9,824 nucleotides of DNA from Bacteroidota bacterium (GTDB taxonomy: Bacteria > Bacteroidota > Bacteroidia > Flavobacteriales > Flavobacteriaceae). A program made the translations under genes and the position numbers. Each line of letters starts with the position of its first letter. Position 1 is the stretch's first letter. The stretch lies in contig JAJYTI010000073.1 in assembly GCA_021793135.1 (NCBI GenBank), positions 1 to 9,824 of the forward strand, read 5' to 3'. The notes beneath the pieces are model-generated. The model saw nothing but the letters and a program-made list of their open reading frames with translations, ran no database searches and was not told the origin of the DNA. Shown here one piece after another: positions 1 to 7,359 of the stretch.

Positions 1-374
1 ATGGCTTAAACTACGTTAACTTTGAAATAAATCGTGTAGATGATATCTCTACATTATTTGCTATTACTAATACTGATAAGATTCAAATTAACTTAACAGA
101 AGGCATTGGTTTAGGGGGGATGTACCCTAAAACAAATACTAAACTTTTGGGTAAAAAACGGTACGATGCATTTCACGTTTCTGGTATAGGATTATCTGCT
201 AAAGCGGGTTTGAATATTACTATTTTTAAACACTTTTTTATCCAAACAGAATTAAAAGGCGGCTACATAAATATGTTTGATGTTCGAACTACTAAGGATA
301 AAATAGATAAAGCTTCTCATGACTTTTACTTTGCTGAAACGGTCATTGTGTTTGGAGGCATTTTTAGATTATAA
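1..374 (+). CDS. Outer-membrane beta-barrel-like protein, C-terminal part (5' partial)
   Basis: The frame is open from the left edge (first full codon at position 3, Gly-Leu-Asn-Tyr) to a TAA at 372-374, so the start lies outside the window and about 123 residues are visible. A Met codon at 120 is internal, because the upstream codons continue the same kind of protein. The visible part alternates short polar turns with amphipathic strands (for example AGLNITIFKHFFIQTELKGG and the final AETVIVFGGIFRL). It ends in a strand rich in aromatic and hydrophobic residues, as expected for the last strand of an outer-membrane barrel inserted by the BAM complex. No domain gives a specific function. A conserved flavobacterial outer-membrane protein of unknown role is the most I can support. 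The next gene is 108 nt downstream behind its own candidate promoter, so it is probably not part of the following operon. Confidence 0.7.
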   Translation, partial: GLNYVNFEINRVDDISTLFAITNTDKIQINLTEGIGLGGMYPKTNTKLLGKKRYDAFHVSGIGLSAKAGLNITIFKHFFIQTELKGGYINMFDVRTTKDKIDKASHDFYFAETVIVFGGIFRL

Positions 375-449
375 TTTGCATAACACGTTGATATATTTAA
401 ACTTCTTTTATAACTGTTATCTACTTAGACTATTTGTATTCTAAATCCG

Positions 450-457
450 TATTTTTG
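450..457 (+). promoter_or_regulatory. Candidate Bacteroidota -7 promoter element (TAnnTTTG)
   Basis: TATTTTTG matches the Bacteroidota primary sigma -7 consensus TAnnTTTG exactly, in the context CCGTATTTTTGTAGG typical of flavobacterial promoters. It lies 25 nt upstream of the flippase start, in the only gap between the upstream barrel gene and the six-gene run, so it would drive the envelope operon with a short leader. I see no convincing TTG -33 element at the usual 19-21 nt spacing (the nearest TTTG, 433-436, is too close), which lowers confidence. Confidence 0.45.
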
Positions 458-482
458 TAGGCATTGTATAAAATATTAATTC

Positions 483-1937
483 TTGACAGGATATAAGAAT
501 CTTTTTAAGCAAACCTTTATCTATGGATTAGCTACGGTTTTACCGAGAGCCTTGTCTATTATTTTGGTACCACTTTACGTTACTTCTTTAGCGAAGAACG
601 AATATGGTATCTACGCTTCATTGTTTGCCTTTATCATTTTTGGGAATGTGATTTTATCCTATGGAATGGAAACGGCATATTTCCGATTCTTACATCGTAA
701 GGGAGAAGAGCCGAGCAAAGTAGAATCAACCTCGTTGACTTCTTTAACGGTTACAAGTGTACTCTTTTTATTGCTTACTTTGCCCAATATAGATTTTATA
801 GCTACGCTACTAGACTATAATCCAGAATATATAAAATATACTATATGGATTTTAGCTTTAGATGCGCTTGTGGTAATTCCATTCTCTTGGTTTCGTGCAC
901 GCGAAAAGCCTATGCGATACGCAGCATTACGAATCATTAATGTACTTATAAATTTAGGATTAAATTTATTCTTCTTTTTATTGTTACCAAAACTCGTAGT
1001 AGCAGGGAATTTCTGGGATTCGATATATAATCCAGATAATCTTGTTTCTTACGTCTTTATTTCTAACGTAGTGGCAAGTGCGTTGACATTAGCATTGGTT
1101 TCTCCATTATATATTAAAATAGGGTTCTCATTAGACGTGGCAGTTTGGAAACGAATGCTGCGTTATGCAATGCCTATTTTACTAGCAGGAATTGCTTTTT
1201 CTATAAATGAAGCTTTAGATAAGATATTACTTAAGTATTTATTACCTCCAGATATTGCCGATGCCGAAGTAGGAGTATACGCAGCATGTTATAAATTAGG
1301 AGTTTTCATGACCTTGTTTGCAACAGCATTCCGTTTGGGTGTAGAACCTTTCTTCTTTAAACAAGCTGGTAAGAAAGATGCTCCAGAAGTATATGCTACT
1401 ATAACCAAATACTTCACTTTGCTAGGAAGTGTTATATTTTTAGGTGTTATGGTATATGTAGATATATTTAAACGTATACTAATTAGTGATGAAAGCTATT
1501 GGGTAGCAATGGATATAGTGCCAATTATTCTATTAGCTAATTTATTTTTAGGTATGTATCATAATTTATCGGTTTGGTATAAAATTACTGATAAAACCAA
1601 AGTAGGCGCTTACATCTCTATAATAGGAGCGCTGTTAACTATAGTCTGCAACTATTTATTAATACCCTATCTTAGTTATTTTGGATCAGCATTGGCTACG
1701 TTGATTGCTTATGGAGCGATGATGTTATTGTCTTATTTGTTTGGACAAAAATATTACCCAATTCCATATCCGGTAAAACAAATATCTGTTTACTTGATTG
1801 TAAGTACTGCGTTTTCCTATCTAGCTTTTTATATATTTGAAGGAAGTTTAATTCTCGGAACCTTATTATTAGCACTTTATGTAGGATTATTATTCTTTAT
1901 GGAGAAGAAGCTAGTCCTTCAGTTATTAAAACGATAA
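483..1937 (+). CDS. Oligosaccharide flippase family protein (Wzx/PST-like polysaccharide biosynthesis protein)
   Basis: This 484-residue, very hydrophobic protein has roughly 12-14 predicted membrane segments and only short polar loops, matching the MATE/MOP-superfamily polysaccharide transporters (PST, Wzx) that flip undecaprenyl-linked glycans across the inner membrane. Diagnostic stretches are the N-terminal LFKQTFIYGLATVLPR, the motif GMETAYFRF at the end of TM2, and a C-terminal Polysacc_synt_C-like half. The start is the TTG at 483: an in-frame stop sits at 477-479, no in-frame ATG exists before the conserved core, and family members begin just ahead of the LFKQTF motif. It is the first gene of a compact run with dut 11 nt downstream. 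Pairing with a nucleotidyltransferase two genes on fits surface-glycan or lipid-linked sugar export. The substrate cannot be read from sequence, and a lipid II (MurJ-like) role is an alternative that I consider less likely. Confidence 0.9.
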   Translation: MTGYKNLFKQTFIYGLATVLPRALSIILVPLYVTSLAKNEYGIYASLFAFIIFGNVILSYGMETAYFRFLHRKGEEPSKVESTSLTSLTVTSVLFLLLTLPNIDFIATLLDYNPEYIKYTIWILALDALVVIPFSWFRAREKPMRYAALRIINVLINLGLNLFFFLLLPKLVVAGNFWDSIYNPDNLVSYVFISNVVASALTLALVSPLYIKIGFSLDVAVWKRMLRYAMPILLAGIAFSINEALDKILLKYLLPPDIADAEVGVYAACYKLGVFMTLFATAFRLGVEPFFFKQAGKKDAPEVYATITKYFTLLGSVIFLGVMVYVDIFKRILISDESYWVAMDIVPIILLANLFLGMYHNLSVWYKITDKTKVGAYISIIGALLTIVCNYLLIPYLSYFGSALATLIAYGAMMLLSYLFGQKYYPIPYPVKQISVYLIVSTAFSYLAFYIFEGSLILGTLLLALYVGLLFFMEKKLVLQLLKR

Positions 1938-1948
1938 ACAAATAATTC

Positions 1949-2383
1949 ATGAAAATAAAAGTCATCAATAAATCGGAAAATGCACTTCCTTCATATGAAA
2001 CTCTTGCTTCTGCAGGGATGGATTTGCGTGCTCACATAACAGAATCAGTAACTTTAAAACCTATGGAGCGAAAGTTAATCCCAACAGGATTAGCTATCGA
2101 ATTAACTCCAGGATATGAAGCACAGATTCGACCTCGTAGTGGTTTGGCTTTAAAACATGGTATAACTTTATTAAACACACCTGGTACAATCGATGCAGAT
2201 TATCGTGGAGATATTGGGGTAATCTTAGTTAACTTATCTGCGGAAGAATTTGTTATAGAACCTGGCGACAGAATCGCACAAATGGTAATTGCTAAATACG
2301 AGCAAATCGAATGGGAGCAAGTAGAGGTGTTAAGTGAAACCGAAAGAGGTGCTGGGGGGTTTGGAAGCACCGGAAAACAATAA
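1949..2383 (+). CDS. dut: dUTP diphosphatase (dUTPase, trimeric type)
   Basis: It hydrolyses dUTP to dUMP and diphosphate, keeping uracil out of DNA and supplying dUMP for thymidylate synthesis in the cytoplasm. All five motifs of the homotrimeric family are present in order: AGMDLRA (22-28), PRSGLA (62-67), GTIDADYRGDIG (79-90, with Asp82 the probable catalytic water-activating residue by alignment with the E. coli enzyme), GDRIAQM (106-112), and the Gly-rich P-loop-like C-terminal arm RGAGGFGSTG (133-142). At 144 residues it is full length for a bacterial Dut. It sits 11 nt after the flippase and 21 nt before the nucleotidyltransferase, so it is almost certainly co-transcribed with envelope genes. 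This housekeeping enzyme has no obvious functional tie to them. Confidence 0.97.
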   Translation: MKIKVINKSENALPSYETLASAGMDLRAHITESVTLKPMERKLIPTGLAIELTPGYEAQIRPRSGLALKHGITLLNTPGTIDADYRGDIGVILVNLSAEEFVIEPGDRIAQMVIAKYEQIEWEQVEVLSETERGAGGFGSTGKQ

Positions 2384-2404
2384 ACTAACTTAAACAATAT
2401 AAAA

Positions 2405-3421
2405 ATGAAAATTATAGTGCCAATGGCGGGACGTGGCTCTCGTTTACGTCCACATACACTAACTGTACCTAAACCATTAATACCTATCGCAGGAAAACCT
2501 ATCGTACACCGATTGGTAACCGATATAGCTAATGTTTTAGGTGAACCTATCGAAGAAATAGCCTTTATCATTGGAGATCCAGCTTGGTTTGACGATAAAG
2601 TGGAGAAAAGTTTATCAGAACTAGCAAAAAGTTTAGGAGCAAAAGCGTCTATTTATCGACAATTAGATCCAAAAGGTACAGGACACGCTATTATGTGTGC
2701 AGAACCTTCACTTTCTGGACCTGCAGTTATTGCCTATGCCGATACATTAATCCGTGCAGAATTTGATTTAGATAAAGAAGCAGATAGCGTTATCTGGACG
2801 AAGAAAGTAGAAAATCCAGAAGCATATGGCGTTGTAAATTTAAACGAAGAAGGACATATCGTAGAATTGGTAGAAAAACCTACAGAGTTTGTAAGTGACG
2901 AAGCTGTAATTGGGATTTACTATTTTAAAGATTTAGCTGTTTTAAAAGAAGAATTGCAGTATGTCTTAGATAACAATATTATCCATGGAGGGGAATACCA
3001 AATCAACGATGGTATTAAACGTATGATTGAGAAAGGCAAGGTGTTCCGTACAGCTACTGTTGACGAGTGGATGGATTGTGGAAATAAAGAAGTAGCAGTA
3101 GAGACTAATACTAAGATGCTAGGTTTTGTAAAACATAGCGAAAAAGATTTAGTAGCCGAAAATATCACATTAGATAATGCTACTATTATAGAACCATGTT
3201 TTATTGGCCCAAATGTAGTACTGCGTAATGCAACTGTCGGACCATATGCTTCAATTGGTGAAGGAACAGTTATTGAAAATAGTACAGTTTCTCATAGTAT
3301 AATCCAAAATCACTCTACAGTGAGAAATGCAAGTTTAGAGAATGCGATGATAGGTAACCATGCTACCTTCGATGCTAATTTTAGCAATGTAAGTATTGGA
3401 GACTATTCTACTCTTAAATAG
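2405..3421 (+). CDS. Sugar-phosphate nucleotidyltransferase with C-terminal left-handed beta-helix
   Basis: The protein has 338 residues. The N-terminal two-thirds is an NTP_transferase Rossmann-like domain with the signature GRGSRLRPHT (9-18) and KPLIPIAGKP (23-32), which bind the nucleotide triphosphate. It also has QLDPKGTGHAI (86-96), Asp113 in YADTL as a likely metal ligand, VEKP (156-159) and WMDCGN (222-227, Asp224). From about residue 252 the sequence changes to imperfect hexapeptide repeats (IGPNVV, IGEGTV, IGNHAT, IGDYST), a left-handed beta-helix. The enzyme should make an activated sugar (NDP-sugar) from a sugar-1-phosphate. The sequence resembles glucose-1-phosphate thymidylyltransferases and mannose-1-phosphate guanylyltransferases, but I cannot assign nucleotide or sugar. 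The helix often serves for oligomerisation or a second acyl/acetyltransferase activity; no catalytic His for such an activity is evident. It lies between dut and the TPR gene (9-nt gap). The flippase upstream makes surface-glycan synthesis likely. Confidence 0.9.
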   Translation: MKIIVPMAGRGSRLRPHTLTVPKPLIPIAGKPIVHRLVTDIANVLGEPIEEIAFIIGDPAWFDDKVEKSLSELAKSLGAKASIYRQLDPKGTGHAIMCAEPSLSGPAVIAYADTLIRAEFDLDKEADSVIWTKKVENPEAYGVVNLNEEGHIVELVEKPTEFVSDEAVIGIYYFKDLAVLKEELQYVLDNNIIHGGEYQINDGIKRMIEKGKVFRTATVDEWMDCGNKEVAVETNTKMLGFVKHSEKDLVAENITLDNATIIEPCFIGPNVVLRNATVGPYASIGEGTVIENSTVSHSIIQNHSTVRNASLENAMIGNHATFDANFSNVSIGDYSTLK

Positions 3422-3430
3422 AACTATTTT

Positions 3431-4702
3431 ATGACACAAATACATCGTCTATATCTGGTTCTTACGTGGTGTTTTCTTTTTGTGTTCACTTTTGGAAGTA
3501 TCCAAAGTTATGCACAAGAAGAAGAAATGAAATTTCATGAATTAGAACCAGAAGACGATGCATTTCAAGATGCTTTCTTTGCTGCAATTCGATATAAAGC
3601 TATTGGGAATTATAGATTGGCACTAGAATCATTAAATACTGCCGAAAAAGAAGCAGGTAAGAGTAAGGAGATGGTAGAGGTAATAAGATTTGAGCGTGCG
3701 CAGAATCATTATTATTTAGGTGAATATGAAGAAAGTATTTTTTATTTCGAAGATATTGTAGAAACACCTAAAAAACGTGAAGTATTATCCTGGTTGTATC
3801 AAACCTATATTCAAGTTAGAGATTATAAGAATGCTAAAGAAACAATTGTACAATTATTAGGCTATAGCGAAGTATATCTACCTAGTTTCTATATGCTATA
3901 TGTAGAACGTACTAACGATGCCGAAAAAGCTTTACAAATTCTAGAGTCGATTTTTGCTGAGGAAACTAGTACTAGGCAAGTAGGATTTTATAAAGATTTG
4001 ATTAAAGAAACTGTAATAGAAAACTCTGGAGAAAAGAAAGTAATCACCGAAACCTCTAATGATGAAATAGAAAAGCTTCAGTCTCTTTTAAAAGAAAAAA
4101 ATTGGGAAGAAGCAGAAATATATATGGAGTTATTGTTGCAAAAGGAATCTAACGCATCACTTATTTGGGAACAATTAGAAAGTACACAAGATTTAAATCA
4201 AGCATACAATAGTTTAAAGAAAGTTCTTTCTTCAAAAAATATTCCAGAGAAAAGCATGCAAAGCATGTTGTCGGTATTACTAGAGAAACAAGGAGTAAGT
4301 AGCGAATTAGAGCAATTTTTAAATCAAGTCTATGATAATTTAGATGCAAAATCACTTATAGAAATAGGCAACTATTTTAAGAATAATAATAATTTGCATT
4401 CTGCTAAACGCATGTATTTGAAAAGCTTGACAATAAGTTTTGATAATTATAGTTTAATAATTGAAACTTTACAGCTTTTATTCGAACTAGAAGCGTATAC
4501 CGAGCAATTGGGTTTAATAGACAAAGCAATGGATTATTACCCCATGCAGCCAGTATTATTTTTATATAAAGGTAAAGCGCTACTTGGTATGAAAGAGGAG
4601 AAGAAAGCGCTAGAGGTTTTAGAAGAAGGAGCGAGTTATGTGATAGATCAACCTGAATTGGAAAAAGAATTTACAGACTCGATTCAAAAAGCAAAACAAT
4701 AA
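3431..4702 (+). CDS. Exported tetratricopeptide-repeat protein
   Basis: The 423-residue protein starts with a Sec signal peptide: basic/polar start, hydrophobic core LYLVLTWCFLFVFTFG, and a probable signal peptidase I site after SYA (Ala28). The mature part is almost entirely helical and shows degenerate TPR units. The clearest are around 55-115 (GNYRLALESL; YLGEYEESIFYFEDIV), 120-175, 320-360 and 375-405 (LFLYKGKALLGMKEEKKALEVLEEG). A charged, less ordered linker lies around residues 195-225. TPR arrays act as protein-binding scaffolds. With no lipobox or membrane anchor it should be soluble in the periplasm. It sits 9 nt after the nucleotidyltransferase and 36 nt before the DUF4292 lipoprotein, so a role as periplasmic adaptor for the neighbouring envelope proteins is reasonable, but this is inference from context only. 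Confidence 0.88.
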   Translation: MTQIHRLYLVLTWCFLFVFTFGSIQSYAQEEEMKFHELEPEDDAFQDAFFAAIRYKAIGNYRLALESLNTAEKEAGKSKEMVEVIRFERAQNHYYLGEYEESIFYFEDIVETPKKREVLSWLYQTYIQVRDYKNAKETIVQLLGYSEVYLPSFYMLYVERTNDAEKALQILESIFAEETSTRQVGFYKDLIKETVIENSGEKKVITETSNDEIEKLQSLLKEKNWEEAEIYMELLLQKESNASLIWEQLESTQDLNQAYNSLKKVLSSKNIPEKSMQSMLSVLLEKQGVSSELEQFLNQVYDNLDAKSLIEIGNYFKNNNNLHSAKRMYLKSLTISFDNYSLIIETLQLLFELEAYTEQLGLIDKAMDYYPMQPVLFLYKGKALLGMKEEKKALEVLEEGASYVIDQPELEKEFTDSIQKAKQ

Positions 4703-4738
4703 AATTAAGAACAAAAAAGGAATTAGGTAGTAAAACTT

Positions 4739-5539
4739 ATGAAGCAACAATCTATATTCATCAATAACCTATGGCGATTCGCTACGATATGCACTCTCGC
4801 CTTAGTTGTATTCTCATGTAAATCTAAGAAAGTAACCACCGAGATTGCAGACGAAAGCCTAAATACTAGACGTATTATATCCGAACATCTTAAAGCCGAG
4901 CCAAATTTTAAAACCATGGCGAGTCGTGTGCAAATAACTTACGACGATGGTAAGTCTAAACAACGCGTGAATGCTAATTTCCGAATCAAGAAAGATGAAA
5001 TTATATGGATGAAAGCCTCTATTTTAGGAATTACTGTGGCCAAAGCTATGCTAACCCCAGATTCGGTAAGTATATATGAGACCGTTTCTAAACGATATTT
5101 CGAAGGAGATTATAGATTTATAAGTAGCAAGTTAGGTGTAGAATTAAATTTTAAACAAGTACAAGCACTTTTATTAGGACAGTCTACAATAGAATTAAAG
5201 CCTAATGCCATTATTCAAAGTATTTCAGATAATAAATATATCCTAGAGCCTAAAATTCACCATGAATTATTTAAGCAAAATGTCGCTATTTACCCGAATA
5301 ACTTTAAAATAGCAAATCAAACGGTAGAACAAGTGGGTCAAAATCGTATTTTTACTTTGGATTATAGCGATTATCAAAAAGTGGAAGAAGCATATTATCC
5401 ATCGGATATAAATTTACAAAGTATAGATGATAAGAAGATTATTCGTTTACATTTACAAGTTAGAAAAGTAGATGTAAATCCTGACTTAGGCTTCCCATAT
5501 GAAATACCAAATGGATATAAACAAATGCAATTAGATTAG
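4739..5539 (+). CDS. DUF4292 family lipoprotein, possibly LolA/LolB-like fold
   Basis: This is a 266-residue lipoprotein. The N-terminal signal peptide (about 11-26) ends in VVFSC, with Cys27 as the lipidation site. The residues after it are KSKK, basic and without the acidic run that acts as a surface-export signal in Bacteroidota, so I expect it to stay on the periplasmic face of the membrane. The mature region follows the DUF4292 pattern: an early FKTMASRVQITYDDG segment, then RIKKDEIIWMKAS.LGITVAKAML, PDSVSIYE and YFEGDYRF, a run of beta strands like the half-barrel that carries lipid in LolA, LolB and related proteins. From this resemblance a role in lipoprotein or lipid handling at the outer membrane is plausible but unproven. 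It is separated from the EnvC-like gene by only 4 nt, so the two are probably translated from one message. Confidence 0.85.
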   Translation: MKQQSIFINNLWRFATICTLALVVFSCKSKKVTTEIADESLNTRRIISEHLKAEPNFKTMASRVQITYDDGKSKQRVNANFRIKKDEIIWMKASILGITVAKAMLTPDSVSIYETVSKRYFEGDYRFISSKLGVELNFKQVQALLLGQSTIELKPNAIIQSISDNKYILEPKIHHELFKQNVAIYPNNFKIANQTVEQVGQNRIFTLDYSDYQKVEEAYYPSDINLQSIDDKKIIRLHLQVRKVDVNPDLGFPYEIPNGYKQMQLD

Positions 5540-5543
5540 ACTT

Positions 5544-6800
5544 ATGCATAAATACTTGCGAACAATATTTTTACTGTTTTGTTTTTTTGGAGCATTAACT
5601 AGCGGGTTTGCTCAAAGTAAAAAACAAAAAGAACTCGAGGAAAAACGTGCACAAATACAGCAAGAAATCCGCGAGATTAATAGCTTATTGTTTAAAAGCA
5701 AGAAGGAAGGAGAATCGGTACTAGAACAAGTAGAGAGTTTAGAACACCGTATTCAAGCAACGGAAAATTTAATTCGCGTTACGAATCAACAAGCAAATCT
5801 ATTAACTCGTGAAATCAATAATAATACACGACGTATTCAAGATTTACGAGAAGAATTAGAAGAGCTAAAAGAAGACTATGCCGAGCTAATAAGACGTTCG
5901 TACAAAAGTAAATCGCAACAAAATAGAATAATGTTCTTGCTTTCTTCCGAAAGCTTTTTACAAGCATACAAGCGTGTAGAGTACATGAAACAGTATGCTA
6001 AGCATCGTAAAAAACAAGGAGAAGCTATTCAAGAAAAAACTATAGAGTTACAAGAGTTAAATAAGAAGTTGGCCGAGCAGAAGAAAGAAAAAGATGCTTT
6101 AGTTGCGGAAAATAGAGCTACAGCTGCTAAACTACAAAAAGAGCGGGAAGAGCAGAAAAGCCTAATAGCTTCTTTAAAGCAAAAAGAAAGTCAATATGTT
6201 TCTCAAGTTAGAAAACGAGAACAAGAAGCGGCAGAAGTTGATCGACAAATCGATGCTTTAATTCGAGAGGCGATTGCCGAAGCCAATAGAAAGGCGGCGG
6301 AAGAAGCTGCAAAAAGTGGTAAGAAACTAGAATCTACTGGAACGAGCACCACATTTGCGATGACAGCAGAAGCCAAAGCATTGGCAGCCAACTTTGCAAG
6401 TAACAAAGGAAAGTTGCCATGGCCTGTAGAGAGAGGTATTGTGACCAAACGACCGGGTACTCATAGACATCCTCAATTCCCTAATGTAACCGTACGTAGT
6501 AGTGGAGTAGAGATTACCACCGAGAATAAAGCGAAAGCACGGGCCGTGTTTGAAGGAACTGTCTTGCAAATTCAACAATATAAAGGAGGTGCTTTAGCAG
6601 TACACGTAAATCACGGTAACTATATCACGATATACTCTAACTTAGCAAATGTAACAGTTAAGAAAGGTGACAAAGTAAGAACCAAACAAGAGCTTGGAAC
6701 GATTTACACTTCCCCGCTTGTGAATAAGACTATTTTAAAATTTATGGTATATCAAAACACCACTTTATTAGATCCTACGGAATGGGTGTACAAGATGTAA
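5544..6800 (+). CDS. EnvC-like murein hydrolase activator (degenerate M23/LytM domain)
   Basis: It has 418 residues. A signal peptide (core IFLLFCFFGALTSG, cleavage after GFA, Ala23) is followed by a long coiled coil from about residue 25 to 255, rich in Glu, Lys, Gln and Arg with heptad spacing. An Ala-rich linker leads to a C-terminal LytM/peptidase M23 domain from about 288. In that domain every catalytic position appears replaced: the HxGxD motif reads SSGVE (319-323), the YxHL motif reads YSNL (364-367), and the final HLHF reads ILKF (397-400). It is therefore predicted not to cut peptidoglycan. As with E. coli EnvC, it should activate N-acetylmuramoyl-L-alanine amidases that split septal peptidoglycan during division. 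Length and architecture are normal for the family. It closes the tightly spaced run. No ftsE, ftsX or amidase gene is visible here. Confidence 0.92.
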   Translation: MHKYLRTIFLLFCFFGALTSGFAQSKKQKELEEKRAQIQQEIREINSLLFKSKKEGESVLEQVESLEHRIQATENLIRVTNQQANLLTREINNNTRRIQDLREELEELKEDYAELIRRSYKSKSQQNRIMFLLSSESFLQAYKRVEYMKQYAKHRKKQGEAIQEKTIELQELNKKLAEQKKEKDALVAENRATAAKLQKEREEQKSLIASLKQKESQYVSQVRKREQEAAEVDRQIDALIREAIAEANRKAAEEAAKSGKKLESTGTSTTFAMTAEAKALAANFASNKGKLPWPVERGIVTKRPGTHRHPQFPNVTVRSSGVEITTENKAKARAVFEGTVLQIQQYKGGALAVHVNHGNYITIYSNLANVTVKKGDKVRTKQELGTIYTSPLVNKTILKFMVYQNTTLLDPTEWVYKM

Positions 6801-6866
6801 TTTTTAAAAATTTTCTAATATATGTAAGAAGCAAGTGGTTGTCACTACTTAACAAGTCTAAACTAT

Positions 6867-7217
6867 ATGTATAAATTCTATCGACAGATTATATCTATCC
6901 TTATTCTATTTGCGTTTGTAGGTCAAATGCTACATAGCGAATGGAATTGGTCAGATTCTGTGCAGAATTTAACAGGTGAGTTTATCAGTTTCTGTCCTAA
7001 TAAACAATTAGATACAATCTTTTTATACGATTCTAAAATTCCACCGACTAGCGATGCCAAATGCAATATGAGCTTTCAATTACTTTTTATGACAAAGCAA
7101 TTTGCATGGGAGCCAATAGAAACAAAATATGATAAGAATGTTATAGAATATTATCAGAATATTCACGAAGAATTATATGTAGATAAGCTGTTGCAACCAC
7201 CAAGAAGTAACACATAG
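6867..7217 (+). CDS. Hypothetical small exported or membrane-anchored protein
   Basis: I do not recognise this 116-residue protein. It starts with a short basic stretch and a hydrophobic segment (about 8-22, IISILILFAFVGQML) that could be an uncleaved anchor or a signal peptide; no clear AxA cleavage site or lipobox follows. The rest is polar and aromatic, with a WNW at 26-28 and only two cysteines (Cys43 and Cys66), which could pair in the periplasm. The C-terminus is charged and ends in QPPRSNT. Codon use and base composition match its neighbours. The ATG is 66 nt after the EnvC-like gene and no promoter motif is evident between them, so it is probably the last gene of the envelope operon, upstream of the terminator at 7326-7359. 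The signal-like N-terminus supports it being a real gene; the function is unknown. Confidence 0.65.
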   Translation: MYKFYRQIISILILFAFVGQMLHSEWNWSDSVQNLTGEFISFCPNKQLDTIFLYDSKIPPTSDAKCNMSFQLLFMTKQFAWEPIETKYDKNVIEYYQNIHEELYVDKLLQPPRSNT

Positions 7218-7325
7218 TAAAATAAAAAATTATTTGTCTAATGCTATGCTTAACTTTTCTACTATCATCCCAATTTTGTGGAAATTAAGTAGTAGTATAT
7301 TAAAATAAAAAGACAACATTTATAG

Positions 7326-7359
7326 AAACCACCTCAGCCCAACCTGTAGGTGGTTTTTT
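7326..7359 (+). terminator. Intrinsic terminator after the envelope operon
   Basis: AAACCACCT (7326-7334) pairs perfectly with AGGTGGTTT (7348-7356). Inside the loop, CAG (7335-7337) can pair with CTG (7344-7346), leaving a CCCAAC loop. The 3' arm runs into six T residues (7354-7359) followed by ATTT. It lies 109 nt after the 116-residue hypothetical gene and would end transcription of the run starting at 483. Confidence 0.85.

Noticed and set aside
2200..2571. 123-codon minus-strand frame across the dut/nucleotidyltransferase junction
   Set aside because: It lies opposite dUTPase and nucleotidyltransferase sequence with clear conserved motifs; it is a shadow frame.
2920..3168. Minus-strand frame opposite the nucleotidyltransferase
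   Set aside because: The + strand here encodes the conserved sugar-binding part of the enzyme; the reverse frame is a by-product of codon use.
4161..4917. Two 64-codon minus-strand frames opposite the TPR and DUF4292 genes
   Set aside because: Both lie mainly opposite genes with signal peptides and family-level similarity, and have no supporting features of their own.
6203..6578. Two overlapping minus-strand frames opposite the EnvC-like gene
   Set aside because: They are antisense to the Ala/Glu-rich coiled coil and the LytM domain, with no independent start signals or recognisable products.
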